A stretch of DNA of 64,000 bases from a virus: positions 1-64,000 of the IMG/VR virus record IMGVR_UViG_3300012936_003490. The stretch is one strand, 5' to 3'. This document shows positions 1 through 8,203 of this stretch, piece after piece. A program made the position numbers and the translations under genes. The notes under the pieces were generated by a model, which was not told the DNA's origin, made no database searches, and worked only from the letters and a program-made list of their open reading frames with translations. The first letter of the stretch is position 1. Every line of letters starts with the position of its first letter.

Positions 1-1
1 T

Positions 2-1300
2 AAACTTAAGAATTGGTCTCCGGACCCAAATATCACTCCCGAACAACTTGAAGAAATGCGAGTAGAAGTACTCGATAGAATTATTGTAGCAAGAGTAGGC
101 TTGTTACTTAGACATCCATTCTTTGGTAATATGGCAACACGTTTACGTATTGTTGCCGCTGATGATTGGTTACCTACTGCGGCTGTAGATGGTCGTAATT
201 TATATTTTAACACACAATTCTTTAATGCAATGTCAAACAAAGAAATTGAGTTTGTTATTGCACACGAAATACTACATTGTGTATTTGATCATTTAGGTAG
301 ACGTTTAGACCGTAACCCTATGATTTACAATATTGCCGCTGACTATATTGTAAATAATTTGTTAGTACGTGACCGCATTGGTGAGAAGCCAAAAATTGTA
401 GATTGCTTCCAAGACTTCAAATATGATGGCTGGACTTCAGAAGAAGTATATGACGACATTTATGAAACTGCTAAAAAGAACGGTGAAGAATATCTCAAAC
501 AGTTAGGCGAAATGCTTGACGAACATCTTGAAGGCTTAGGAGATGAAGAAGGTGAAGGCGACGGTGATGCAGGTGAAGAGCAAGATGCAAACGGCAACAA
601 TGTAAGCAAAAAGAAGCCTAAGTATTCAAAAGAAGAAATGCGTAAGATCAAAGACGAGATCAAAGAAGGCATGCTTAGTGCGGCACAGGCAGCTGGTGCA
701 GGTAATACTCCTGCAGAAATCCAACGTATGATCAAAGAGCTTACAGAACCTAAAATGAACTGGCGTGAAATACTACGTCAACAAATTCAATCAACAATCA
801 AATCAGATTACACTTACATGCGTCCTAATAGAAAAGGCTGGCACACAGGTGCAATATTGCCTGGAATGAACTTTGATGAAACAATTGATATTTGTATTGG
901 GCTCGATATGTCAGGTTCAATTGGTGATTCGCAAGCACAAGACTTTTTAAGTGAAGTCAAAGGCATTATGGACGAATACAAAGATTACAATATTAAAATA
1001 TGGTGTTTCGATACTAAGGTTTACAATGAACAAGACTTTAGTGCAGATGGCGGTGATGACCTTACTGACTATGAAATAATGGGAGGCGGCGGCACCGACT
1101 TTGATGTAAACTGGACCTACATGAAAGACAACGACATTCAACCTAAGAAATTTATTATGTTTACAGATGGTTATCCATGGAATAGTTGGGGAGATGAAGA
1201 CTATTGTGAAACTGTATTTGTAATTCATTCTAACAGAGACAAAGATCTACAAGCACCTTTTGGTATTACTACACACTATGAAGAACATGTTGCGGCATAA
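2..1300 (+). CDS. Putative metallopeptidase / VWA-like protein (5' end outside window)
   Basis: The reading frame is open from base 2 with no stop before the first ATG at 56, and the upstream codons look coding, so the gene very probably begins left of the window. Counting from that ATG, a zinc-protease-type HEILH motif lies at residues 70-74. A strongly acidic, low-complexity linker follows at about 150-185, then a C-terminal von Willebrand A-like fold with the MIDAS-type DMSGS at about 283 and a GGGGTDFD segment near 343. This order matches the DUF2201 (metallopeptidase-like plus VWA-like) family, which is usually found near MoxR-type ATPases in bacteria and is also seen in marine T4-like phages. 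A role in protein remodelling or maturation is inference. The 3' end overlaps the next small gene. Confidence 0.75.
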   Translation, partial: KLKNWSPDPNITPEQLEEMRVEVLDRIIVARVGLLLRHPFFGNMATRLRIVAADDWLPTAAVDGRNLYFNTQFFNAMSNKEIEFVIAHEILHCVFDHLGRRLDRNPMIYNIAADYIVNNLLVRDRIGEKPKIVDCFQDFKYDGWTSEEVYDDIYETAKKNGEEYLKQLGEMLDEHLEGLGDEEGEGDGDAGEEQDANGNNVSKKKPKYSKEEMRKIKDEIKEGMLSAAQAAGAGNTPAEIQRMIKELTEPKMNWREILRQQIQSTIKSDYTYMRPNRKGWHTGAILPGMNFDETIDICIGLDMSGSIGDSQAQDFLSEVKGIMDEYKDYNIKIWCFDTKVYNEQDFSADGGDDLTDYEIMGGGGTDFDVNWTYMKDNDIQPKKFIMFTDGYPWNSWGDEDYCETVFVIHSNRDKDLQAPFGITTHYEEHVAA

Positions 1301-1565
1301 AGAGCCGAATGCTTATAATTTATTTGAGATTAGGCGCCTAAAAGTGCCTAGTCCTCATTGCGAATACATAAATTTACCATTGAAATATAATCTAGAACAA
1401 AGCCTTGTAAACTGGATTACAACTAATCTAAAGGGTAGATTTTATGTTGGAAAGTCTGTTGCATTAAGAGAGCAAGGGACAGAAACAGTATGTAAAGTAG
1501 GATTTGAAGACGCAAAAGAACTTTCTTATTTCACTTTGGCATGCCCACTTTTAAAATACAAGTAA
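1278..1565 (+). CDS. Small conserved phage protein, unknown function
   Basis: A protein of about 95 residues whose start overlaps the 3' end of the VWA gene. ATGs at 1278 and 1287 are both possible; an upstream ATG at 1260 would lengthen the overlap and is less likely. No catalytic motif, signal peptide or membrane segment is visible. The C-terminal half has a compact, mixed alpha/beta composition ending in CPLLKYK. Its place in a run of small conserved genes suggests a phage-specific role, but the function cannot be read from the sequence. Confidence 0.6.
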   Translation: MKNMLRHKEPNAYNLFEIRRLKVPSPHCEYINLPLKYNLEQSLVNWITTNLKGRFYVGKSVALREQGTETVCKVGFEDAKELSYFTLACPLLKYK

Positions 1566-1568
1566 ATA
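1561..1568 (+). promoter_or_regulatory. Possible late-type promoter box (AGTAAATA)
   Basis: AGTAAATA differs from the T4 late box TATAAATA at its first two bases. It ends 34 bases before the ATG at 1603, close to the spacing of the better boxes in this window. A weaker TATAAATT at 1580-1587 is only 15 bases from the ATG and less likely to work. The call rests on position and similarity alone. Confidence 0.3.
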
Positions 1569-1602
1569 AGTACGTAGTTTATAAATTACACAGGAGATAC
1601 GA

Positions 1603-1881
1603 ATGACTGAAAAAACTAACACTGCTGTATCACAGGATACTTCTACAGCCGCACCTTCAGATGCGCCTGCTCCACAAGCACCTAATACAGCAAATGAAGC
1701 ACCTACAGAGCTTACAATTAGTGACCTTAGTGCATTGAAACAAATTATCGATGTAGCAAGTCAACGAGGTGCATTTAGACCAAACGAAATGATGACTGTT
1801 GGGTCTACATATAACAAACTAGAAACATTCCTAAACGCTGTTGCGGCGCAAAGCAACACCGCTCAGGAAAAAGGAGAATAA
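1603..1881 (+). CDS. Small conserved marine T4-like phage protein
   Basis: A 92-residue protein with a Shine-Dalgarno-like AGGAGA 5-10 bases before its ATG. Residues 1-45 are rich in Thr, Ala, Pro and Ser and look disordered. Residues 45-85 are predicted helical and contain ALKQIIDVASQRGAFRPNE, a stretch I recognise from small conserved proteins of cyanophages and related marine T4-like phages whose function is unknown. It lies just upstream of another conserved gene, with only one base between this stop and the next ATG, so the two are probably translationally coupled. No enzyme motif is visible. Confidence 0.7.
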   Translation: MTEKTNTAVSQDTSTAAPSDAPAPQAPNTANEAPTELTISDLSALKQIIDVASQRGAFRPNEMMTVGSTYNKLETFLNAVAAQSNTAQEKGE

Positions 1882-1882
1882 C

Positions 1883-2494
1883 ATGGCATTTAAACATGTT
1901 GGACGTGTGATCAAAACTAAGAAAAAGTGTGCAGTTGCATACAGAGTTGTTCCGGGTGATCCGAACAATTGTTTAGTAGTGATGACTGAAAGTCTAGATG
2001 CTGGTGAGCATGATACACTAATGAATCTTATCGAGTCGCAGACTGGACAAGACGCATATGAGCTTGGCGAAGCAATGGCAAGAACTCAACTTCCAGATGG
2101 CAGAAATATGTTAGCTGGATTTCATACAACTGGAAAGTTCCAAAAGGTTGCATCAAACCTAATTGAAATGACACCTAATAATGTAACTTCAATTCCGTTA
2201 GATGAACTTAACAAAAACATCGCGGAACAAAAAGGTGTTACTATTGCTGATTTAGCATTAAAAGGTGAAGATGGTAAAACAGTGCAACCTAATGCAGAAA
2301 CTACAGATACACCAGTTGATCCTACAGCTACATATACAACAGGAAATACAGATGATGTGTTGACTGACGAAGCACTTGCGGCTCAATATCGTTCGCAAGC
2401 AGACTCTTTGTTTAAAGAAGCAAAGCGTCTAAGAGAACAAGCAGAAGAACTTGTTCCGACTAAGCGCAAGTCAAAGTCAACAGTAGATGGCTAA
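1883..2494 (+). CDS. Conserved marine T4-like phage protein, unknown function
   Basis: The ATG at 1883 is chosen because AAGGAGAATAAC lies just before it; an in-frame ATG at 1841 lies inside the preceding gene. The product is 203 residues. The N-terminal 110 residues (segments such as MARTQLPDGRNMLAGFH) are of a type conserved in marine T4-like phages. The C-terminal part is a Thr/Asp-rich linker followed by a charged helix (about 165-200) ending in basic residues. No known catalytic motif is seen. Its last 8 bases overlap the next gene, which suggests coupled translation. A structural or assembly role is possible but not shown. Confidence 0.7.
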   Translation: MAFKHVGRVIKTKKKCAVAYRVVPGDPNNCLVVMTESLDAGEHDTLMNLIESQTGQDAYELGEAMARTQLPDGRNMLAGFHTTGKFQKVASNLIEMTPNNVTSIPLDELNKNIAEQKGVTIADLALKGEDGKTVQPNAETTDTPVDPTATYTTGNTDDVLTDEALAAQYRSQADSLFKEAKRLREQAEELVPTKRKSKSTVDG

Positions 2495-2798
2495 AAAAGG
2501 TCGTCTACCTCCAGATATTGTAAAGGCTTGGCCAGATGTATTTAAGGACATACAAATTGATGTAGTTCCTATTGAGTACTTACATAGTGTAAAAGTATAC
2601 TTTACAGACGGAAAAATCTGGGAAATTGATGTAAAGAAATCTTTATCTAAACCGGATTTAGATATTGAAACTGCCCTGACTGATTTATTTGATTCTTACG
2701 AAGACAGTATTGCTAATATTGATTTTCGTTTAGACACACAAAAAGTAAAGCGAGACATCAAAAAACGCACAGAAATATTTATGAAGAAAAGAAAGTAA
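2487..2798 (+). CDS. Small conserved phage protein, unknown function
   Basis: A 103-residue protein overlapping the preceding gene by 8 bases. It has a compact N-terminal half (LPPDIVKAWPDVF; VVPIEYLHSVKVYFTDGK) and a basic, lysine-rich C-terminus. Similar small proteins beginning with an LPPE/D and EYLHSV pattern occur in marine T4-like phages without an assigned function. The basic tail could contact nucleic acid or an acidic partner, but this is a guess. It is the last gene of the small-gene run before a late promoter box. Confidence 0.65.
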   Translation: MAKKGRLPPDIVKAWPDVFKDIQIDVVPIEYLHSVKVYFTDGKIWEIDVKKSLSKPDLDIETALTDLFDSYEDSIANIDFRLDTQKVKRDIKKRTEIFMKKRK

Positions 2799-2802
2799 AA
2801 GG

Positions 2803-2810
2803 CATAAATA
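2803..2810 (+). promoter_or_regulatory. T4-type late promoter box (CATAAATA)
   Basis: CATAAATA matches the NATAAATA late promoter consensus of T4-like phages and lies 30 bases before the ATG at 2841, in the only sizeable gap of this cassette. It would serve the fibre-like gene that follows. Confidence 0.7.
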
Positions 2811-2840
2811 CATGTAACAATTACTATTAGGAGTTAGTAG

Positions 2841-4109
2841 ATGGCTTTACAAGTTAGACGTGGCACAAATGCAGAAAGATTAACAATAACGCCCGCAGAA
2901 GGCGAACTTATATATGTAACTGATACAAAGCAGTTATACGTCGGAGACGGCACCACACAGGGCGGCACGGCATCTATTGCTAACACCATTGATTCACTTC
3001 TTGCTGACACTACTCCTCAACTAGGCGGAAACCTTGATCTTAATAATTTTGAAATTACCGGTACAGGTAATATCAATATAACAGGAACAATTAATGCTAC
3101 TGGCAACATCAATTTAGGCGATGGTGCAGGTGGAGATGTAATTACCATTGGTGGTACTATTTCTGGTAATTTAGAGCCAGACACAACACTTACAAGAAAT
3201 TTAGGTAGTAATATTCTTCAATGGAAAGAAGCATGGATATCTCAGCTAAATGTGGATAGCCAAATTACAGCTGAGAGAATACAAGCAGATCTTATTGCAG
3301 ATGATAGTACACTAGTATTCAATGCCGCTACTGGTCAAATAGCCGCGGAACAAGTAAGTGGTGTGTTCACAGGGAATGTTGTAGGTAATTTAACTGGAAC
3401 TGTTGCAGGGACTTTAGATGGTGATGTGACTGGTTCTATATTTGCAGATGATTCTACCTTGATGGTAGATGGAGTAGGCAATGCTGTTACCGTAACTACA
3501 GTTACAGCATCCGACCGAATGACAAGCGGCTCATTAACAGTACAAGATTTTACACCTATAGGACAAGGAACAATACAATTTTATAGAAAAGTTTCTGGCA
3601 CTATTAACACCAATGACAACAGACCACATGGTTTAATTTACTTCGGTAAAGATGATGACGCAGGACGAGCAGAAAAACCAAGTGCAATAGTTGGCGGACA
3701 AGAATACTTGAGATTTCATGTTGATCCTGTAAATGAAGATCTCAGTGGTCTTGGTGATACTACAACACAAATGACATGGCAAAGTGATAACGGTTACAAT
3801 AAATTAGGAATTGGATATCGTAACCCTCCGGGCACTGAAAGATTACAAGTTAAAGGCGATCTTAGAACTGAAGGCTATATTGCTACAGATCAAATTAAGA
3901 TTCAGGGTAATCAAATTGCTACGACAGATAGTAACGCTAACTTAGAATTAAATGCAAATGGTAGTGGAACTATAGAATTGACTGTGCCTGTACAAGCTAC
4001 AGTCGGTGCTGCCGGTGCTGCCGCGGCTTTACCTGCACAACCATCTACATACTTCAAAATTAATGTAGCAGGAACAGAATATGTAGTGCCTGCATATGCA
4101 GTCAGCTAA
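2841..4109 (+). CDS. Tail-fibre-like structural protein
   Basis: A 422-residue protein. Residues 1-45 match the short N-terminal fibre module of many phages (an R-x-G-T start, then GELIYVTDTKQLYVGDG). The middle is beta-rich with Gly, Thr and Asn-rich repeats of the type NITGTINATGNI and VTGSIFADDSTL, as in elongated fibres. The C-terminus is Ala-rich and ends PAYAVS. An AGGAG sequence and a late promoter box lie upstream. The protein is probably part of a tail fibre or another virion surface structure. It stands alone on the + strand; the other fibre genes are at the far right of the window on the - strand. Confidence 0.75.
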   Translation: MALQVRRGTNAERLTITPAEGELIYVTDTKQLYVGDGTTQGGTASIANTIDSLLADTTPQLGGNLDLNNFEITGTGNINITGTINATGNINLGDGAGGDVITIGGTISGNLEPDTTLTRNLGSNILQWKEAWISQLNVDSQITAERIQADLIADDSTLVFNAATGQIAAEQVSGVFTGNVVGNLTGTVAGTLDGDVTGSIFADDSTLMVDGVGNAVTVTTVTASDRMTSGSLTVQDFTPIGQGTIQFYRKVSGTINTNDNRPHGLIYFGKDDDAGRAEKPSAIVGGQEYLRFHVDPVNEDLSGLGDTTTQMTWQSDNGYNKLGIGYRNPPGTERLQVKGDLRTEGYIATDQIKIQGNQIATTDSNANLELNANGSGTIELTVPVQATVGAAGAAAALPAQPSTYFKINVAGTEYVVPAYAVS

Positions 4110-4163
4110 TTTATAATTTTCAATATCATTCATAGTGTAACATTTGCCTAGGTAAATATTTCC

Positions 4164-4943
4164 ATGGAAGTTAATTTAACGAAATTAAAAAAGCCAAAAC
4201 GTCTGTTCAAAGAACCAAACTCATCTAATAAATTTTACGAAAAAGACAAAGAAGGTTCATTTATTAAAGATGATCCAGGATCCGATATTTTCACCATAGA
4301 TGTAAAACAAACTACAGATTGGAATACAATTGAGTTTGAGTACAAATGGAACAGCTTAGGTTTACGTGGGCCTGAGCCTGATTATACAAAATCTAATAGA
4401 ATATTATTTGCAGGAGGAAGCCTATGTGTTGGCACTGGTGTTCCTGTAGAAAATAGTTTTCCTTTTTTAGTGTCAAAAATGCTAGATGCATCATATATAA
4501 ATGTTGCTGATGTTGATACCATGTCAGATCTTATACAACCATTGAAAAAATTTGTTGACTTTGATCCTCAATATGTGATTATTAACGATACAAGATTTAT
4601 ACAGATGTATGGCTGGGCTCTTGTAGATATCTATAGAGTAAAGAATTTTGAAAGTAAGGAATTCTATAAAAACGTATTCGTAGAATGCGATAAGAACTTT
4701 CTACTAATGTTCGAAGCATATCTAAAAGATCTATTTCCAAATGCTACATTAATACTAGCGCATTGTGTGAGAAGAGCATTCAAAATAGAAATGCCCTCAT
4801 TTAAATATTTTAAAATAGTACAGCTAGAAAAGAAACAAGTGGTTGATCTTGCAAGAGATAATGCCCACCCGGGAATGTTATCTCATGAATTATTTGCAAA
4901 AAAAATAGTTAAAGCTATTAATGTTCAAACATCTATCACATAA
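4164..4943 (+). CDS. SGNH/GDSL-like hydrolase
   Basis: A 259-residue protein with SGNH-hydrolase hallmarks: a block I-like FAGGSLCVGTG at about 82-92 holding the nucleophile Ser86, and a C-terminal DNAHPG near 232-237 supplying the Asp/His pair. The segment NSLGLRGPE before block I is also typical of the family. Family members remove acyl groups from sugars or lipids, and O-deacetylation of surface glycans is a common role in phages. There is no signal peptide or membrane segment. Its end overlaps the convergent oxygenase gene by 19 bases. A TAGGTAAATA sequence just before the ATG is too close to act as a late promoter for this start. Substrate unknown. Confidence 0.65.
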   Translation: MEVNLTKLKKPKRLFKEPNSSNKFYEKDKEGSFIKDDPGSDIFTIDVKQTTDWNTIEFEYKWNSLGLRGPEPDYTKSNRILFAGGSLCVGTGVPVENSFPFLVSKMLDASYINVADVDTMSDLIQPLKKFVDFDPQYVIINDTRFIQMYGWALVDIYRVKNFESKEFYKNVFVECDKNFLLMFEAYLKDLFPNATLILAHCVRRAFKIEMPSFKYFKIVQLEKKQVVDLARDNAHPGMLSHELFAKKIVKAINVQTSIT

Positions 4944-5932
4944 TCTTTTGAACCGTTTTCTAACAACCATTCAAATCGTTCGTTCATAAATCCTGTAGCT
5001 TGCAAGGTAATTCGTGGAGTGTATCCCATGTTTGAAGCCGCATGTGGCATATTAGTCCAGTCATAGACAACACATTCTCCGGCATCATATCCTTGATAAT
5101 AGGTATTTCCAAACTGCCAGACATGTCCATAATCCCATGGAGTCAATGAAATTAGAACTCTTCTAAGTTTCAATGGATTTTTGTCAGCACCTGCATCTAA
5201 CCATCTTTTCCTCCAATGACTTCGAGCATATCTCATTTGTTGATCGATATGGAATGGAGTTACTTGGCCTAATCGTTGTATATGTACCCGTGACATATGT
5301 ACATCGTACATGCCTATTTCTTTAAACATATTAAAGAATGGTTTATATGCAGGATGATCATCAATTTTCCAATCTTCATTACCGTCTTTGTCAAATCCCT
5401 TTAGATTACAAATGGTGTCATAGTACATGCAAGATACATCATCTCGACCTGACGCTCGTTGAATATCTAATAATTCTCCGTCGTGTAAACTTTTATCTTG
5501 CAGAGATTGTGTTCTTTTTCTGTAATTTCCTATAGTATGCTCTTTAGATCTTGATAATGCTCTCTTTATACCTTCATCCCAATCTCCTTTAAACTTACAA
5601 ATTACATTAAATGTTTGTTCTTGACTGTCTCCTTTAGGATCAAAATGCCAGGTTGATCTAAGTTTATTGTGATACCAACGACTAGGTATACCATCAACTG
5701 TAAACGGATTCATTTCAGCATCGGCATGTCTTTTTAATTGATCATCTGAATACATATCATCTTGATAATTAGTATCGTTAATGTTAACTCCTTGTGCATA
5801 TTCTGGAATCTCTTTTGGGATTAAATCGCTTACAAGTTCTCCAGAATCATAATTTTTATTATTAGATTGACTTTCGATTATATTATCTAACTTAGCCATT
5901 TCATCTGCATAATGTTTTGCATCTTTATTCAT
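4925..5932 (-). CDS. Putative 2-oxoglutarate/Fe(II)-dependent oxygenase
   Basis: A 335-residue protein. The C-terminal 120 residues hold an iron-binding facial triad pattern: HID near residue 227, a distal His in NMPHAASN near 295, and an Arg in TPRITLQ near 307 suited to binding the 2-oxoglutarate carboxylate. Its closest relative in this window is the protein at 7538-8203, which shares the HID, (Y/H)TGY- or YQGY-type glycine/acidic stretch and the (M/V)PH motif. The first 100 residues are charged and look disordered. It is the last gene of the TctA-TctC operon and overlaps the convergent SGNH gene. Substrate unknown; hydroxylation of a protein side chain or small molecule is expected for the family. 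Confidence 0.65.
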   Translation of the reverse strand: MNKDAKHYADEMAKLDNIIESQSNNKNYDSGELVSDLIPKEIPEYAQGVNINDTNYQDDMYSDDQLKRHADAEMNPFTVDGIPSRWYHNKLRSTWHFDPKGDSQEQTFNVICKFKGDWDEGIKRALSRSKEHTIGNYRKRTQSLQDKSLHDGELLDIQRASGRDDVSCMYYDTICNLKGFDKDGNEDWKIDDHPAYKPFFNMFKEIGMYDVHMSRVHIQRLGQVTPFHIDQQMRYARSHWRKRWLDAGADKNPLKLRRVLISLTPWDYGHVWQFGNTYYQGYDAGECVVYDWTNMPHAASNMGYTPRITLQATGFMNERFEWLLENGSKDYVIDV

Positions 5933-5948
5933 GATAAATCCTTTAAAT

Positions 5949-6470
5949 TCATTTATAACCTTCTACGCCAATAGGTCGTTGGCAGTGTTCTATTGTGCTC
6001 AAAAACCAGTTAAGAGTAGTTTGATCGCCTATATCAATGTCAACGATATAGTGAACAGTATTGTCTTTGAAACAAAAACTGTAATGCACTACACTTGTGT
6101 TAACACATACCCATTGCCCCGGACGAAAGTTTTGTATTTGTCCATCTATTACATATGTACATTCTTCTGGATGACTGTTATTAGCAAAACAATTTAGTCT
6201 AAGCCATTTTGGCTCCATGTTATTGAAAAAATCTCTGTGAGGTGAGAAAAAACTGCCAGCGTTTAAGTTAACATGTACAGCTTTTTGATGCTTACCTTTG
6301 ATACCCCAACTATCTGGAGCATTAAGGTAACGATATACAGTTTTATTACCTAACATTCCTGTATATCTTTCAGACTCAACTAAATCTGTATGTAATGGTT
6401 CTAAAGGAGCATATAGATCTAATGCAATTACATTGCCAAATTTAGCATGGATATCTGTAGCATTGGTCAT
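5949..6470 (-). CDS. Putative Fe(II)/2OG oxygenase (aspartyl/asparaginyl hydroxylase-like cupin)
   Basis: A 173-residue protein with a cupin-type core. The motif FFSPHRD at 74-80 gives His78 and Asp80, and SVVHYS around His129 gives the distal His. This spacing and the segment before it (HVNLNAGSFFSPHRD) resemble aspartyl/asparaginyl beta-hydroxylase-like proteins. The ATG overlaps the stop of the upstream gene as TAATG, so translation is probably coupled. It is shorter than typical hydroxylases, as is usual for phage versions. Substrate unknown. Confidence 0.6.
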   Translation of the reverse strand: MTNATDIHAKFGNVIALDLYAPLEPLHTDLVESERYTGMLGNKTVYRYLNAPDSWGIKGKHQKAVHVNLNAGSFFSPHRDFFNNMEPKWLRLNCFANNSHPEECTYVIDGQIQNFRPGQWVCVNTSVVHYSFCFKDNTVHYIVDIDIGDQTTLNWFLSTIEHCQRPIGVEGYK

Positions 6471-7054
6471 TAATTTTCCTCGCAGTCCGGTAATATCTTT
6501 GCAATTTGTCTTAGATTTTGTTCATTTAAATACACACTCATTAAAATATGATAGATGTCGTCTGCCATAGCAAAACTTCCATGTGTTTTTCTAGTGTTAA
6601 GTATGTATGGAACACCTGCTTCAAATCTCTCAATTTTACCATCATAGAAAAACATCCAATCGCTATCTTTAGTTTTATTAAGAGGTATAAAAATTCTAAA
6701 TTGGTCGTTTAGTCTATATGCATCTCTATGGGGCCTAAAAAAACTTCCCTTCTGCATAGTCACTGCTCTGCATCTTGCAAGTTCAGTCCATTTATCAAAA
6801 AATAATTTTATACTAGGGCACATTTCTAGATTAGCATTATAAGGTTGATTTCTTGCGTGTTTAATCTCAGGTGGTGCATCTAATCCTAGATCCTCTATAG
6901 GTCCAGTGAGGTTAATAGCAGTTTTGTTATTAGGACCTGGTAGCCAGTTTGAAACAGATTTTAGTTCGTCAATGGTTTGTTGTTTGAATTTATAATCTAA
7001 TTTTATTATATCACCGTACGATGAAAGAATACTGTGCAAACTCATGGCTTCCAT
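6470..7054 (-). CDS. Putative Fe(II)/2OG oxygenase (aspartyl/asparaginyl hydroxylase-like)
   Basis: A 194-residue protein with the motif GSFFRPHRD at 103-111 (His109, Asp111) and a distal His158 in NTRKTHGS. It shares this pattern with the neighbour at 5949-6470 and with the protein at 17038-17799 (GGWFPPHKD and DTRKTHRT), so these three form a sub-family within the window. The start ATG overlaps the stop of the upstream small gene as TAATG. It sits in the late operon with TctA and TctC. The family hydroxylates Asp or Asn side chains or small molecules; the target here is unknown. Confidence 0.65.
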   Translation of the reverse strand: MEAMSLHSILSSYGDIIKLDYKFKQQTIDELKSVSNWLPGPNNKTAINLTGPIEDLGLDAPPEIKHARNQPYNANLEMCPSIKLFFDKWTELARCRAVTMQKGSFFRPHRDAYRLNDQFRIFIPLNKTKDSDWMFFYDGKIERFEAGVPYILNTRKTHGSFAMADDIYHILMSVYLNEQNLRQIAKILPDCEEN

Positions 7055-7299
7055 TATACGTCACCTCTATCCTTCATATCTTTATTCATCTTCCAGATAT
7101 GATGTATTTTCATAATTTGGTGATACATTTTAATAATAGTAACAGGACCATCTGATTTGTACCAAGCTGGAACTATACCATGTATGTAACTCTTAAATGC
7201 AACAGAAATTAATTTATTACTTTGTTTGAAACTATGGCGCAGGTGTTTCCAGTACGACCATTGTGTTTCTTCTAGATGTTCTTTGCTTTTACTAAACAT
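7054..7299 (-). CDS. Small DUF6356-like membrane-associated protein
   Basis: An 81-residue protein with an N-terminal HLEETQWSYWKHLRHSF segment and a hydrophobic stretch containing YIHGIVPAW at about 39-47, then a basic helical tail. This layout resembles the short DUF6356-type proteins. It also resembles a second protein in this window at 14356-14613 that carries the segment LIHAIFPW. The two are probably distant paralogues. The family function is unknown; membrane association is inferred from the hydrophobic segment. It lies between a small membrane protein gene and an oxygenase gene in the TctA-TctC operon. Confidence 0.5.
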   Translation of the reverse strand: MFSKSKEHLEETQWSYWKHLRHSFKQSNKLISVAFKSYIHGIVPAWYKSDGPVTIIKMYHQIMKIHHIWKMNKDMKDRGDV

Positions 7300-7319
7300 A
7301 AACTATTTACCAAACCATT

Positions 7320-7490
7320 TTATGGCCAATATAGTATTATGAGCATAGGAATGATAATTGCAAACTGTGGAAGAAAATTAAGTATAATTGCTTTCTCTTT
7401 CCAACGCCAGCCTACGTATATCCAACCTGCGGCTCCTATCATTTGTAGTATGCTGTTCCATGGAGTTATACCAGCAACATGCAGAACCAT
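7320..7490 (-). CDS. Small membrane protein (start uncertain, may reach about 7547)
   Basis: The frame fills the gap between two minus-strand genes. From the ATG at 7490 it gives 56 residues with two hydrophobic helices. The first surrounds LHVAGITPWN and the second is the C-terminal FAIIIPMLIILY, with GWIYVGWRWKEKA between them. The frame stays open and hydrophobic upstream (YIKYCSAVTILLA), adding most of a first transmembrane segment. No ATG, GTG or TTG exists there before the stop, so a full-length product would need an ATT (7547) or ATA start close to an AGGA. The WK/WR-rich loop between helices is like that of small membrane proteins of marine phages. Function unknown. Confidence 0.5.
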   Translation of the reverse strand: MVLHVAGITPWNSILQMIGAAGWIYVGWRWKEKAIILNFLPQFAIIIPMLIILYWP

Positions 7491-7537
7491 CGCTAATAGG
7501 ATGGTTACTGCACTACAATATTTAATATACGTAACTA

Positions 7538-8203
7538 TTATATTAATATCCTGTTGTTATATGTGCTAAAAAGTTTTAGTGTTTTTTCTGTAGCTACGCC
7601 CGTAACTAACAAAGTACAGCGTGGACCGTGTCCAGCATTTGCTGTACAATGTGGAACATTGTACCAATCAAAACTATAAATTTCTCCTGCACGATAACCA
7701 GTGTGTACAAAGTTTCCGTACTGTATGAAATGCCCAGGTTCCCAGTCATTAAGCATTACCATAAAACGATAAACACTATGCGGATCTTTTTTGTTCCATT
7801 TTTCAAGTTTGTCTATGTGTAAGTTCCACACTTGACCTGGAAACTGTACATGCACACGACTTTGTATTGGTTTTTCAGTGTCAGTCTTTAGACATAATGC
7901 ATCAGTCATTCTTTGAAAAATTGGTAGTAAATCATATTCTAAATTAGTTAAAATCAAACTAGGATCAGATCCACTACGAATTAAATCGTATTCTTCAAGA
8001 TCTATTTCAGGACTTGTACCATCATTAGGGTTACGATTGCGCCAGGTAATCGCATGGCTATTTGAAATAGTTTCTGCAAGTTCCTGGCTCCAATCACCTT
8101 CAAAACGCCCAGCGTAGCGCATTGCGTCATATGCTGGGTCATTCTTGAAAGGATCAAAATGATAACTGGTTCTTGGTTTTAATTTATCCCAGTTACTTTC
8201 CAT
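7538..8203 (-). CDS. Putative 2-oxoglutarate/Fe(II)-dependent oxygenase
   Basis: A 221-residue protein with a clear facial triad: HID at 129-131, His185 in NVPHCTAN, and Arg195 in GPRCTLL. It aligns by eye with the C-terminal half of the protein at 4925-5932: both have a gene-specific insertion, a G-x-F/W-Q-(F/Y)-GN stretch and the (M/V)PH motif. They look like diverged duplicates. The ATG follows the TctC stop codon directly with no gap, so expression is tied to the transporter genes. Substrate unknown. Confidence 0.7.
   Translation of the reverse strand: MESNWDKLKPRTSYHFDPFKNDPAYDAMRYAGRFEGDWSQELAETISNSHAITWRNRNPNDGTSPEIDLEEYDLIRSGSDPSLILTNLEYDLLPIFQRMTDALCLKTDTEKPIQSRVHVQFPGQVWNLHIDKLEKWNKKDPHSVYRFMVMLNDWEPGHFIQYGNFVHTGYRAGEIYSFDWYNVPHCTANAGHGPRCTLLVTGVATEKTLKLFSTYNNRILI

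Noticed and set aside
5950-5957. TATAAATG on the minus strand before the gene at 4925-5932
   Set aside because: The last base departs from the late box and it is the stop region of the upstream gene. The distance to the ATG is also shorter than for the accepted boxes.
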